Below are positions 56,651-64,000 of a stretch of DNA of 64,000 bases, in pieces. The position numbers and the translations under genes are program-made. Where the stretch lies: assembly GCF_003096715.1 (NCBI RefSeq), contig NZ_QEOL01000006.1, positions 186,001-250,000 on the forward strand, read 5' to 3'. The notes below the pieces were generated by a model that saw nothing but the letters and a program-made list of their open reading frames with translations, searched no databases and had not been told where the DNA came from. The stretch is from Paraburkholderia silvatlantica. GTDB taxonomy: Bacteria; Pseudomonadota; Gammaproteobacteria; Burkholderiales; Burkholderiaceae. Numbering within the stretch: position 1 is the stretch's first letter; each line of letters opens with the position of its first letter.

Positions 56651-57505
56651 TCAGTACCACATGCCGATATAGTTGCCGTCCGCGGTTCCGCGCTCCACTA
56701 CGACGTACTTCAATGTATTCGTCGCGGTGACGAAGCGGTACACCGTCCAGAGAGTTTGCCCCTGCTGCGAGTCGACATAAGGCGTACCATTCATCGCACT
56801 CTGAAACGAAGCAGCGGAAACCTGAACCGCCGTCAAAGGTCCCGAGTTCGTCGAGCCAGTGTAAAGCTCAAACGTGGCATTGCCGGTCGCATCAAAGCTC
56901 AGCGTTTGCGGGTTGGCTTGGTTGGCCGGGTCGCAATACTGGTTGAAGGTGAACGACTTGCCTGCCAGTTCAGTGACATTGGTGACTTGGGTAGCACTGC
57001 CCGTAATCAGGATGTCTGAAGCAGCAAAACCATTGTCGCTGATGCTCCCGCTAGGAGCTGCGCCACAGATTTCATAGGCGCCATCCAAGTTGGGTTCAGC
57101 CGTCGTGCCAAGAGGAGTGCCAGTTACCCCATACGGGTCAAAAATCTTGGTGGTGGCCGATGCTGCGACGCCGATCGGGCTTGTATTGGCAACTGCTGTG
57201 TTGTTCACCGGCAAGACAATAGGAGCGCTTGAAAGGCCGTAGGTGATTTGCCCGGTCCAGCCGCTTTGAGTCAGGGTTTCAGTGCTCGTTTTGGTGGGGT
57301 TGTTATCGACAATGCTTGCCCCGTTCCATGCCGCGCCAGTAATGCCAGCACTAGCGTTGTAGTCGATGTAGCTCGTGGTGAAGGGTTGCACACCATTGGC
57401 GTTGGTTGCGGGGCTGCCGTCATCACCTCCACCTCCACCACAGCCAGCCATGAATGCGAAGAAGATAGAGGAAAGTGCGAACTGCGCAAAACGAGACTGA
57501 TTCAT
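56651..57505 (-). CDS. Hypothetical Gly-rich-linker lipoprotein of the island
   Basis: A 284-aa lipoprotein. Start at 57505 gives MNQSRFAQFALSSIFFAFMA followed by GC, lipidated Cys22, then a GGGGGDDG linker typical of surface lipoproteins. The remainder is beta-rich with two Cys (EICGAAPSGS and NQYCDPANQA) that could pair. C-terminus KYVVVERGTADGNYIGMWY. No family recognised. Located 225 bp downstream of the response regulator, a possible target. Confidence 0.75.
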   Translation of the reverse strand: MNQSRFAQFALSSIFFAFMAGCGGGGGDDGSPATNANGVQPFTTSYIDYNASAGITGAAWNGASIVDNNPTKTSTETLTQSGWTGQITYGLSSAPIVLPVNNTAVANTSPIGVAASATTKIFDPYGVTGTPLGTTAEPNLDGAYEICGAAPSGSISDNGFAASDILITGSATQVTNVTELAGKSFTFNQYCDPANQANPQTLSFDATGNATFELYTGSTNSGPLTAVQVSAASFQSAMNGTPYVDSQQGQTLWTVYRFVTATNTLKYVVVERGTADGNYIGMWY

Positions 57506-57599
57506 GACGTCACCGAGTGTTCGGATTTGTGTATGGTCAAAAGAATCGGTGTGTGCGAGGCAACGAATGCGGTTGGTGTGCTGTAACCAGAAGGCGTGC

Positions 57600-57700
57600 G
57601 TGCCATCTTCCCCGAGTTTTTTGTAAGACAAATCGTATCGGGGGAAATGGCTTTTTATCTATAGCTTGCGGGTTTAAAGTGCATCAACCCGGAAGCTATA
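57600..57700 (-). terminator. Hairpins downstream of the response regulator
   Basis: An imperfect stem TATAGCTT-G-CGGGTT (57660-57674) / AACCCG-G-AAGCTATA (57686-57700) lies 31 bp past the regulator stop; ATAGATAAAAAG follows on the minus strand. A second stem TTCCCCGA (57608-57615) / TCGGGGGAA (57648-57656) lies beyond. They may end the regulator-kinase transcript before the lipoprotein gene. Confidence 0.45.
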
Positions 57701-57730
57701 TCGCGTGTCTGAGTGGTGAAGTGAAGCAGT

Positions 57731-58375
57731 TCAGACGCTTGCGGATGGTAAATTCAGAGCCGCAAAGCGAATTAGCTCAGCGTTTGATTGCAAGCCGAGC
57801 TTTCGTTTGATGTTAGAGCGATGAGCTTCAACCGTATTGGCGCTACGGTTAATTCGTTCTGCGATTTGATGTTTTGTTAAGCCGTGCCCAATCCACTGAA
57901 GTATTTCGATTTCCCGAGACGACAGGGCCATAAGCTGCGTGCTAGCTGATTTCACGCCGCGCACAGAGTCGAGAAAATTTTGATGAACTTCCTTGGGAAA
58001 GTAAAGCTCTCCACGGAGCACAACATCAATGGCATCAAGAATTGTTTTGCTCGCATTTGCTTTGTTGATGTAGCCGGATGCGCCAGCAAGAGCGACGGGT
58101 TGTGCATATGCAGCATCGGAGTGCATTGATACACAGATAACCTTGGTGTTGGGACATTCTTGTGTGGATTGCTCAATGAGACCCAGAGCCAGCGAGTTGT
58201 TGAGCATTAAGTCAACTAATGCTACGTCTGGCTTGAGAGCGCGAATAGCTTCAAGTCCCTCTGGTGCAGTTCCAGATTCCCCCACAACTTTGTAGCTACC
58301 AACTGCGTTCAATAGGTTTGCAAGACCTTCGCGCACAATCGGATGATCATCAATGAGGACAATTGTTTTTATCAT
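57731..58375 (-). CDS. NarL/LuxR-family response regulator
   Basis: A 214-aa regulator. Start at 58375 (MIKTIVLIDDHPIVREGLAN). Phospho-acceptor Asp55 (VALVDLMLN). The LuxR helix-turn-helix spans LSSREIEILQWIGHGLTKHQ and then RSANTVEAHRSNIKRKLGLQ, ending SNAELIRFAAL. Kinase stop is 4 bp before this start, so the pair is co-translated. It is markedly AT-rich compared with the chromosomal regulators in the window. Confidence 0.92.
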   Translation of the reverse strand: MIKTIVLIDDHPIVREGLANLLNAVGSYKVVGESGTAPEGLEAIRALKPDVALVDLMLNNSLALGLIEQSTQECPNTKVICVSMHSDAAYAQPVALAGASGYINKANASKTILDAIDVVLRGELYFPKEVHQNFLDSVRGVKSASTQLMALSSREIEILQWIGHGLTKHQIAERINRSANTVEAHRSNIKRKLGLQSNAELIRFAALNLPSASV

Positions 58376-58379
58376 CTTT

Positions 58380-60110
58380 CTAATTGATCTCAAGGGTGGT
58401 GCCACCGTCACCATTTCTAAAAATCCGCAGCTTCATGCCAAGAAGCTGAGCGCGAGAACGAATACTTCGTAGTCCAAGACCGGTTGACTTATATGCATTG
58501 ATGTCAATGTCAGGGGAAAATCCAACTCCATTGTCACGCACGCGCAGCAGCACAGCGCCTTTTTGGTCTTCAACGCTAACATCGATGCGAGTCGCTTGGC
58601 CATGTCTAAGTGCATTGGAAACCGATTCTTGAACAATGCGGTACAAGTGTAGCGAAGCTTCCGGTGTAAGAAGCTCAGTATCATAGGCATTCGAGAGATG
58701 GCATCCGTTGGGCAGGAGTTTGCCAACCTCTGAACACAGTTCACGTAATGCTGCATCTAGATCTCGAACCGAACCGTCGAAAGGGGTTAGCCCGCGAGAC
58801 AAAGTGCGAATCGCGTTTATCCCCTCGTCCAAGATCGCTGACACCCGTTCAATCACAACCTCGTGCTCCGGATCACCCTCTCTTGCTTTCATTTGAGATA
58901 GGCTACCTAGCAATAATGACGCACCGGTTAGTTTTTGTCCCAAATCATCATGCAATTCTCGACCAATTCGTTGGCGCTCTTGCTCACCTTGACGCGTGAT
59001 TTCTTGCTCGGCTTGCAGCCTTTCTTCGAGAAGCTTTGACACTTGCCCTTGGGTAGAGGCGAGTGATTTAGTTTTTCGTGAGACCTCTGATGCTAGGCGC
59101 TTTCGGGATGCCAATAGCAAATACAAAATTGTGCAAGCAGCAAAGCTGATAACCGAACCTGCAAGGTAGCCAATTACTCTGATGTTGCTGCCGATAGGGT
59201 CATTGAAATAGCTTTTTGGCGCTGCGAAATCAAGTACGAACTGGCGACCTGCGACGGTAAACGAACGCTCTTCCCGTATTGTGCTTTCATCTGCGGCACT
59301 GGGGGCAGCAAAGGAAAATAGTTGGCGTCTAGCTGGATCTGCCGCTTCTCCTGCGTTAGGAAGCGTGCGCAATGTAAGCGACAAAAACTTCCAGTCTTGC
59401 CCAGGTACAGCTTCATGGACCAGCGACGGAACATCCACAAAGAGACCGCTAGATCCAATGAAGCGAGATTCCCGGTCAGCGGCAGCGACGACGTCCTTTC
59501 CTCTGTAAAACGCTAGACGGATACCCAGCCCGGCTCCCTTGTGACCATCTAGTTGAGGAATTGCCTCGCCTGAAGTGTAAGGTTCAGGCTTTTGAATTGT
59601 CGTCTTAATTACGTCAAAGGAAAAGTTCGTCGCAATGTCGCGCCCAAGATAAATTTTATTCACGGGTTCAATGAAGCGAACCACTAACCTATGATCATTG
59701 GAGGTTTTTGTCGGGAAAACCTTAAAGTAGGGGCGCGAATCTTCTTTCCTTACATATTCTTCGTATTGCTTTGTTTTGCTAGTTTGAATATAGTCACAAA
59801 AATTAAGAGTTACTAAAGATGGAAATCGCTGCTTGAGATTAAGAGATTCGACATATGCGTGAAACTCTTCTTTTGTGGCAAAGCCGGTTACATCCCACAA
59901 TCCCCTCATGCCAGGCAGAATATCAATGTAGCGCAGCAGTTGGGTTTCAATCTTGTTGCTTGCGTCAGTCGTAAAGCGGCTAAATCGATCACGCGTAGCA
60001 GATGCGGCTCGTTCGTCTAATTGAAGAACTATCAGATGAGTAAGCGTGAGCAATGCGCAGAGAAGCACTAGCGTTACAACAAGAGGAAAATCGATGATAC
60101 GTTTAAACAT
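58380..60110 (-). CDS. CHASE-domain sensor histidine kinase (HisKA_3 type)
   Basis: A 576-aa kinase. TM1 at ~8-30, an extracytoplasmic CHASE domain at ~65-270 (ILPGMRGLWDVTGFATKEEF; FPSLVTLNFCDYI), TM2 at ~312-334, a coiled-coil linker with many Glu/Gln, then HisKA_3 with His387 (QRIGRELHDDLGQKLTGASL). ATPase: ESVSNALRHGQA (N box), RDNGVGFSPDID, and GLGLRSIRSRAQLLGMKL. CHASE domains bind small ligands such as adenine derivatives or short peptides in other kinases; the ligand here is unknown. Signals to the downstream response regulator. Confidence 0.92.
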   Translation of the reverse strand: MFKRIIDFPLVVTLVLLCALLTLTHLIVLQLDERAASATRDRFSRFTTDASNKIETQLLRYIDILPGMRGLWDVTGFATKEEFHAYVESLNLKQRFPSLVTLNFCDYIQTSKTKQYEEYVRKEDSRPYFKVFPTKTSNDHRLVVRFIEPVNKIYLGRDIATNFSFDVIKTTIQKPEPYTSGEAIPQLDGHKGAGLGIRLAFYRGKDVVAAADRESRFIGSSGLFVDVPSLVHEAVPGQDWKFLSLTLRTLPNAGEAADPARRQLFSFAAPSAADESTIREERSFTVAGRQFVLDFAAPKSYFNDPIGSNIRVIGYLAGSVISFAACTILYLLLASRKRLASEVSRKTKSLASTQGQVSKLLEERLQAEQEITRQGEQERQRIGRELHDDLGQKLTGASLLLGSLSQMKAREGDPEHEVVIERVSAILDEGINAIRTLSRGLTPFDGSVRDLDAALRELCSEVGKLLPNGCHLSNAYDTELLTPEASLHLYRIVQESVSNALRHGQATRIDVSVEDQKGAVLLRVRDNGVGFSPDIDINAYKSTGLGLRSIRSRAQLLGMKLRIFRNGDGGTTLEIN

Positions 60111-60253
60111 AATCGATTTTTTAGGTTATCTGATGTTATTGCTATTGATGTTTGAGTGTAGCATTTATCTCTACCCGTGAACAATCTAAAACAAAAATCA
60201 TGCGGCGCTATGTGAAATCAATTTCATTTCGAAGTGCTTCCAGTATGTAGCTC

Positions 60254-60277
60254 AAAGCACCTTAGGGTGCTTTTTTT
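60254..60277 (+). terminator. Orphan + strand Rho-independent terminator
   Basis: AAAGCACC (60254-60261) / GGTGCTTT (60266-60273) with a 4-nt loop and seven T on the + strand. On the minus strand only TTT follows, so it is stronger for + transcription, yet the genes on both sides are minus-strand. Confidence 0.65.
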
Positions 60278-60294
60278 GTGCGTATTGAAGTGCA

Positions 60295-60666
60295 TCAAAT
60301 CTTTCTGACCTTCTTCACTTCCTCTTTCTCAGCTTGTCTTGGCTGACTCATACCAAAGGTCAAATTTAGCTTTTCCAGTGCCTTTCCGTACACATCCACC
60401 ATCACAGCAAGCTCAGCCTTGCCGAGCCGCTCTAGCTCGATGCCAGCCTTGTTTCGACCGGATTTTTTTTTATCGAATTGTCCTAGATGCCTTGCGATCG
60501 AGGCGGATGAAACCGCGGCTCCCAATTCTGCGGATAGTCTCATGGCTACACCATAAGAAAACTCAATCTTGCAGTGCTTGGCAAAAGCTTCAAGAAAAGC
60601 AATGGCTAAGCTTGATCTGAATGACTGCTTGACTCGTGCTTTCGCAGCACCCCAATTCTTTTTCAA
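60295..60666 (-). CDS. Small basic hypothetical protein
   Basis: A 123-aa Lys/Arg-rich protein with TTG start at 60666 (MKKNWGAAKARVKQSFRSS). Sequence is mainly helical, with AVSSASIARHLGQFDKKKSG resembling a helix-turn-helix followed by a basic wing; no family recognised. The ribosome site is poor and the start uncertain. It lies at the right end of the island and could be a DNA-binding accessory protein. Confidence 0.5.
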   Translation of the reverse strand: MKKNWGAAKARVKQSFRSSLAIAFLEAFAKHCKIEFSYGVAMRLSAELGAAVSSASIARHLGQFDKKKSGRNKAGIELERLGKAELAVMVDVYGKALEKLNLTFGMSQPRQAEKEEVKKVRKI

Positions 60667-61210
60667 GGTGCATCACTTGCACGGGATGACATGCTGGTTT
60701 ATCGTTATTTCATTCGGATTTCGCGTCTTCTTTCCCTGAGAATCATGAACCACTAGAGGGGTTTCATGGGGATGATGATTTTTCTTGTACACAGAATTCC
60801 CCGTGCAATTGATGGAGGTATTTTTTCATTGACGCATGGGTCAGTCTAGCTGTCCATGGGCGTGCGTTGGCCTTGAACAGATTTGACGAACCACACTAGC
60901 TTACGCCAGTGGCACCAACCTGCGAACCAGAGATCGGCGAGATTGGATCAGTTTGCCTACTGCGATCATTGGTGAATACCCGGCTACTGGCCGTTCTGCG
61001 GCACACCGACGACTCCTTCCCACGTCTCCTCGCTGCTTCGCACGACAGCCAGTCAGCCACGAAATACAGATAGCTGAATCTTGATTGCGATTAACGGGGC
61101 CAGATGGTACAGTTACTCCACCACTAACTCTACGTCTGTGACCGGCGAAAATCAGCCTAACCCATTGATTTACAAGGAAACAGCCTGTGAGACAGGGCAA
61201 TCGGGGAAAT
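60667..61210. other. Right end of the island, no confident gene
   Basis: About 540 bp of moderate GC. A minus-strand frame over 60901-61257 is open but lacks coding character. An open stretch near 60903-60970 (MIAVGKLIQSRRSLVRRLVP) may be a remnant. The sequence just left of attR contains CCTGT-GAGA-CAGG and CGGGGAAATTCCC hairpins. Confidence 0.4.
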
Positions 61211-61228
61211 TCCCTGATTCGCCACCAG
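61211..61228 (+). repeat. attR, distal copy of 18-bp direct repeat
   Basis: TCCCTGATTCGCCACCAG, identical to the tRNA-Met 3' end at 51169-51186. Marks the right end of the element. The original tRNA terminator follows. Confidence 0.85.
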
Positions 61229-61237
61229 TTGCAAAAG

Positions 61238-61272
61238 AGAAAGCCGCTGTTCCGCAAGGACAGCGGCTTTCT
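61238..61272 (+). terminator. Displaced original tRNA-Met terminator
   Basis: 13-bp stem AGAAAGCCGCTGT (61238-61250) / ACAGCGGCTTTCT (61260-61272) with a 9-nt loop, 10 bp beyond attR. It is placed exactly where the tRNA terminator would be in the uninterrupted chromosome. Confidence 0.75.
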
Positions 61273-61345
61273 TCATTTCCGCGGGCCCAGCGTCCGACCG
61301 CACCTTCTGCGACTCGTTGCGAAGACACCCATCGGCCATACCCCT

Positions 61346-61999
61346 TCAGCGTTCGATGCGCTCGCGCGTCACGCGCAGCAGCGCTGCCATCGCGCGGCTC
61401 GCCGCATGGGCGTCGCGTTGCGCGATCGCGTCATACACGAGGGTATGGTCGGGCAGCGCGGCGTTGAACACGTCGGCGCGCTTCGCATTCACGCGCAACT
61501 GGCCTTCGAGCGTACGCTCGATCAGCGTGCCGAGCGGCACCAGCAATTCGTTGCGGCAAGCGCCGAGCACTGCGAGATGAAAGCGCAGGTCCGCGCGCAC
61601 CCATTCGTCCACATTGCGCGCCTCGGCCATGGCCTCGTGCGCGGCGGCGATCGAAGCCAGTGCATCGGCGTCGCGCGCGTTCGCGGCGAGCCCTGCCGCA
61701 AACGGCTCGATCATCTCACGCATTTCCTGCAGCTTGAGCGCGAACGCGAGCGGCGGCGCCACGCGCGCGTACCAGTCGAGCACGTCGGCATCGAGCAGAT
61801 TCCACGCTTCGCGCGCCCGCACCCGCGTGCCCACGCGCGGGCGCGACTCCACGAGTCCTTTCGAGGTGAGCGTGCGCAGCGCCTCGCGCAGCACCGTGCG
61901 GCTCACGTCGAACGTGGCCATCAGTTCGGCCTCGCGCGGCAGGACCGTCGCGGGCGGGTAGTCGCCGCGCAGGATCGCGCTGCCGAGTTCGTAGGCCAC
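61346..61999 (-). CDS. GntR-family (FadR-type) transcriptional regulator
   Basis: A 217-aa protein counted from GTG at 61999. The winged helix shows LGSAILRGDYPPATVLPREA, FDVSRTVLREALRTLTSKGL and then VESRPRVGTRV. The FCD effector domain follows, with metal-binding His in LRFHLAVLGACRN and DHTLVYDAI. The frame continues upstream to a good AGGAG site at 62030-62036, with an ATT codon at 62023 in register (giving IQRDLHGT at the N-terminus), so the real start may be non-canonical. Divergent from dgoD, which it probably represses. Confidence 0.88.
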   Translation of the reverse strand: MAYELGSAILRGDYPPATVLPREAELMATFDVSRTVLREALRTLTSKGLVESRPRVGTRVRAREAWNLLDADVLDWYARVAPPLAFALKLQEMREMIEPFAAGLAANARDADALASIAAAHEAMAEARNVDEWVRADLRFHLAVLGACRNELLVPLGTLIERTLEGQLRVNAKRADVFNAALPDHTLVYDAIAQRDAHAASRAMAALLRVTRERIER

Positions 62000-62023
62000 G
62001 GTGCCGTGCAGATCGCGTTGAAT

Positions 62024-62173
62024 CGCCGTTCTCCTGGATATTGGGAAGCGTTGTGAAATAATACTATTAATAGCACTTAAAGGCGAGTTTGCAGTAGCAT
62101 GTGCGCCTGAAGACGTTGCCGCTCGCGCGTGGCGCGAGCGCCGCCCTACCGCTTAAGATCATGGAGACACCGC
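62024..62173. promoter_or_regulatory. Divergent GntR/dgoD control region
   Basis: AT-rich segment with a perfect 10-bp palindrome CTATTAATAG (62064-62073), a plausible GntR operator half-way between the genes. The remainder is GC-rich leader of dgoD, with a GGAGA ribosome site. Confidence 0.5.
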
Positions 62174-63322
62174 ATGAAAATCACCAGGCTCGAAACCTTC
62201 GTCGTCCCGCCGCGCTGGCTTTTTCTGAAGATCGAAACGGACGAGGGAATCGTCGGCTGGGGCGAGCCGATCGTCGAAGGGCGCGCGCATACGGTGGCCG
62301 CCGCCGTCGATGAACTTGCCGACTATCTGATCGGCAAGGATCCGCTCCTCATCGAGGACCACTGGCAGGTGATGTATCGCGCGGGCTTCTACCGCGGCGG
62401 CCCGATCTCGATGAGCGCCATTGCGGGCGTCGATCAGGCGCTCTGGGACATCAAGGGCAAGCATCATGGCGTACCCGTGCACGCGCTGCTCGGCGGCCAG
62501 GTGCGCGACAGGATCAAGGTGTATTCGTGGATCGGCGGCGACCGCCCGAGCGACGTCGCCAACAACGCGCGCGCCGTGGTCGAACGCGGCTTCAAGGCCG
62601 TGAAGATGAACGGCTCGGAAGAACTGCAGATCATCGACACCTTCGACAAGGTCCAGGGCGTCATCAACAACGTCGCGGCCGTGCGCGAGGCCGTGGGCCC
62701 GAACGTCGGCATCGGCGTGGACTTCCATGGCCGCGTGCACAAGCCCATGGCCAAGGTGCTCGCGAAGGAACTCGATCCGTTCAAGCTGATGTTCATCGAA
62801 GAGCCCGTGCTCTCGGAGAACGTCGAAGCACTGCGCGACATCGTCAACCAGACCAGCACGCCGATCGCGCTGGGCGAACGCCTGTATTCGCGCTGGGATT
62901 TCAAGCACATTCTCGCGGGCGGCTACGTGGACATCATCCAGCCCGACGCCTCGCACGCGGGCGGCATCACCGAGTGCCGCAAGATCGCGGCGATGGCCGA
63001 AGCCTATGATGTCGCACTCGCGCTGCATTGCCCGCTCGGCCCCATCGCGCTCGCCACCTGCCTGCAGATCGATGCGGTGAGCTACAACGCATTCATCCAG
63101 GAGCAGAGCCTCGGCATCCACTACAACAAGGGCAACGATCTGCTCGACTACATCAGGAATCCCGAAGTCTTCAAGTACGAAGACGGCTTCGTCTCGATTC
63201 CGCAGGGCCCGGGTCTCGGCATCGACGTGAACGAGGAGAAGGTGCGCGAGATGGCCAGGACCGGTCACCGCTGGCGCAATCCGGTGTGGCGTCACGAAGA
63301 CGGCAGCGTCGCCGAATGGTGA
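62174..63322 (+). CDS. dgoD: D-galactonate dehydratase
   Basis: A 382-aa enolase-superfamily enzyme that dehydrates D-galactonate to 2-keto-3-deoxygalactonate in the De Ley-Doudoroff pathway. Start at 62174 ([20 protein letters not shown]). The metal ligands are in [26 protein letters not shown] and [14 protein letters not shown]; the His base is in [17 protein letters not shown]. DgoD-type features include [10 protein letters not shown]. Next to the GntR regulator, as in dgo loci. Other dgo genes are not in the window. Confidence 0.94.
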   Translation: MKITRLETFVVPPRWLFLKIETDEGIVGWGEPIVEGRAHTVAAAVDELADYLIGKDPLLIEDHWQVMYRAGFYRGGPISMSAIAGVDQALWDIKGKHHGVPVHALLGGQVRDRIKVYSWIGGDRPSDVANNARAVVERGFKAVKMNGSEELQIIDTFDKVQGVINNVAAVREAVGPNVGIGVDFHGRVHKPMAKVLAKELDPFKLMFIEEPVLSENVEALRDIVNQTSTPIALGERLYSRWDFKHILAGGYVDIIQPDASHAGGITECRKIAAMAEAYDVALALHCPLGPIALATCLQIDAVSYNAFIQEQSLGIHYNKGNDLLDYIRNPEVFKYEDGFVSIPQGPGLGIDVNEEKVREMARTGHRWRNPVWRHEDGSVAEW

Positions 63323-63486
63323 TGTGCACATGAACGCCGGTCGCGCGCCGCGCAGCGTATCGTGACGCGCCGGGCGTCGCGTGTTTCGGCGACGCAACGT
63401 TTCGCACGGCTTTGCGCGCCATGGGGCGCGCGCTCGCGAGACGCGCGCACGGCTTATGTCGTTTGCGCACACAGCCAGTTCATGGA

Positions 63487-63512
63487 GGGCCGCGCCGCGC
63501 AAGGCGCGGCCC
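63487..63512 (+). terminator. Hairpin after dgoD
   Basis: Perfect 10-bp stem GGGCCGCGCC (63487-63496 region) / GGCGCGGCCC (63503-63512), loop ~7 nt, TT after it. It may terminate dgoD. The rest of 63323-63605 shows no gene. Confidence 0.5.
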
Positions 63513-63605
63513 TTATCGAACGCACGCGCCGCCAGTAAGCGCCGCCCGCTGGTCTGCTCCTTGCTGAATCCTTTGCAATCCAACCTCGGTGTTGCAAAAG
63601 ATTCC

Positions 63606-63905
63606 ATGGACGCGTCGCTTCCCGACTATCTGATCCGCGAACAAGCCGCAGTCGGCTCGCTCGTCGCCTTCGGCTTCCTGCGCGTGCTTGCCGCCGCCAT
63701 CGCCTTCACGCGCGGCTGGCGCATTCGCTGGGTCGAGTACGCCGCGATCGGCGCCGCGGCGCTGTGGTGCGCGCCGCAACTGATCGCGCTCATCGCCAAT
63801 CCAACGTCCGTGGCCGCGCTCGCGGAACTCGAAGGCAATGCCACGGGCTGCGCCCTCGCCCTCTTCTTCACACCGATCCTGAGTCACCGGCTCGGCTACG
63901 AATAA
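63606..63905 (+). CDS. Small hypothetical membrane protein
   Basis: A 99-aa protein starting MDASLPDYLIREQAAVG with about three hydrophobic segments (VGSLVAFGFLRVLAAAIAF; YAAIGAAALWCAPQLIALI; GCALALFFTPIL). Ribosome site weak (AAAAGA). No family recognised. Independent of dgoD judging by the hairpin between them. Confidence 0.65.
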   Translation: MDASLPDYLIREQAAVGSLVAFGFLRVLAAAIAFTRGWRIRWVEYAAIGAAALWCAPQLIALIANPTSVAALAELEGNATGCALALFFTPILSHRLGYE

Positions 63906-63922
63906 GGTGCAGCGACGACGTT

Positions 63923-64000
63923 TCAACCCTGCAACACGTAGGCCGGCACGCTGTGCGCAAGCGCGGCCGCGGTCACGAGCACGCCGATCATCACGATCGC
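63923..64000 (-). CDS. Partial gene at right edge, C-terminal 25 residues
   Basis: On the minus strand the last 25 codons of a gene end at a TGA at 63923-63925. The peptide (AIVMIGVLVTAAALAHSVPA then YVLQG) looks like a terminal transmembrane helix, so probably a membrane protein. Too short to identify. Confidence 0.45.
   Translation of the reverse strand, partial: AIVMIGVLVTAAALAHSVPAYVLQG

Larger units (their letters stand above)
51187..61228. mobile_element. Integrated mobilisable element in tRNA-Met
   Basis: About 10 kb bounded by identical 18-bp tRNA-end repeats (51169-51186 and 61211-61228). It starts with a tyrosine integrase immediately inside the tRNA end and carries a relaxase module and unrelated cargo. 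Base and codon use are clearly less GC-rich than in the flanks, especially 57.5-60.7 kb. The integrase is broken, so the element is probably fixed. The flanking chromosomal genes (MFS transporter, GntR regulator) look native. Confidence 0.88.

Noticed and set aside
57766..57785. Sequence resembling the 5' half of tRNA-Met (GCGAATTAGCTCAG)
   Set aside because: It encodes the conserved SNAELIRFA end of the LuxR-type regulator on the other strand; no tRNA fold follows.
60901..61257. 118-residue minus-strand frame crossing attR
   Set aside because: It spans the recombination border and the displaced tRNA end, has no ribosome site and no coding character.

Overview
The window is a stretch of a high-GC betaproteobacterial chromosome. 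Gene content and protein sequences point to the Burkholderiaceae, most like Paraburkholderia or Caballeronia. This placement rests on the look of recA/recX, the purC-purE-purK-sua5 run, the MexAB-OprM-like operon with a TetR regulator, PglL next to a pilin, and strongly GC-biased third codon positions. One ~10 kb island with visibly lower GC interrupts an otherwise ordinary chromosomal background.

Layout. 1-0.7 kb: end of an NCS2 purine permease. 0.95-8.2 kb: a three-gene RND efflux operon (outer-membrane factor, pump, adaptor; minus strand) with a divergent TetR/AcrR repressor; a palindromic operator lies inside the operon promoter. 8.2-11.9 kb: a cysteine hydrolase beside a divergent GlxA-type AraC regulator, then small accessory genes (CoxG-like, DUF427, secreted protein). 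12-15.8 kb: response regulator, sensor kinase and DegP-type periplasmic protease. 16.2-20.7 kb: PBP4-type DacB, a sterol-desaturase-family enzyme and a secreted SGNH esterase. 20.8-29.4 kb: a minus-strand housekeeping run, pgk, pyk, fbaA, purC, purE, purK, sua5. 29.9-37.7 kb: ilvE, a CHCC zinc-finger protein, waaF, small enzymes, a BepA-like M48 protease, moaC and a MazG-like pyrophosphohydrolase. 37.7-46.5 kb: pglL and a type IV pilin, terC, sucD-sucC, DUF2889, recX-recA with a consensus LexA box. 46.6-51.0 kb: a TctDE-like two-component system and an MHS-family MFS transporter.

51.1-61.2 kb: an integrated element in the 3' end of tRNA-Met. An 18-bp piece of the tRNA end is repeated at 61211-61228. 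The element carries a broken tyrosine integrase, a remnant region, a ColE1-like mobilisation module (candidate oriT hairpins, small accessory gene, HEN relaxase), and a minus-strand cargo: a membrane protein, two lipoproteins, a NarL-type response regulator with a CHASE-domain histidine kinase, and a small basic protein. The 57.5-60.7 kb part is the most AT-rich in the window. This uncharacterised sensor/lipoprotein cargo is the best candidate for something undescribed.

61.3-64 kb: chromosome resumes with a GntR regulator, divergent D-galactonate dehydratase (dgoD), a small membrane protein and the end of another minus-strand gene.
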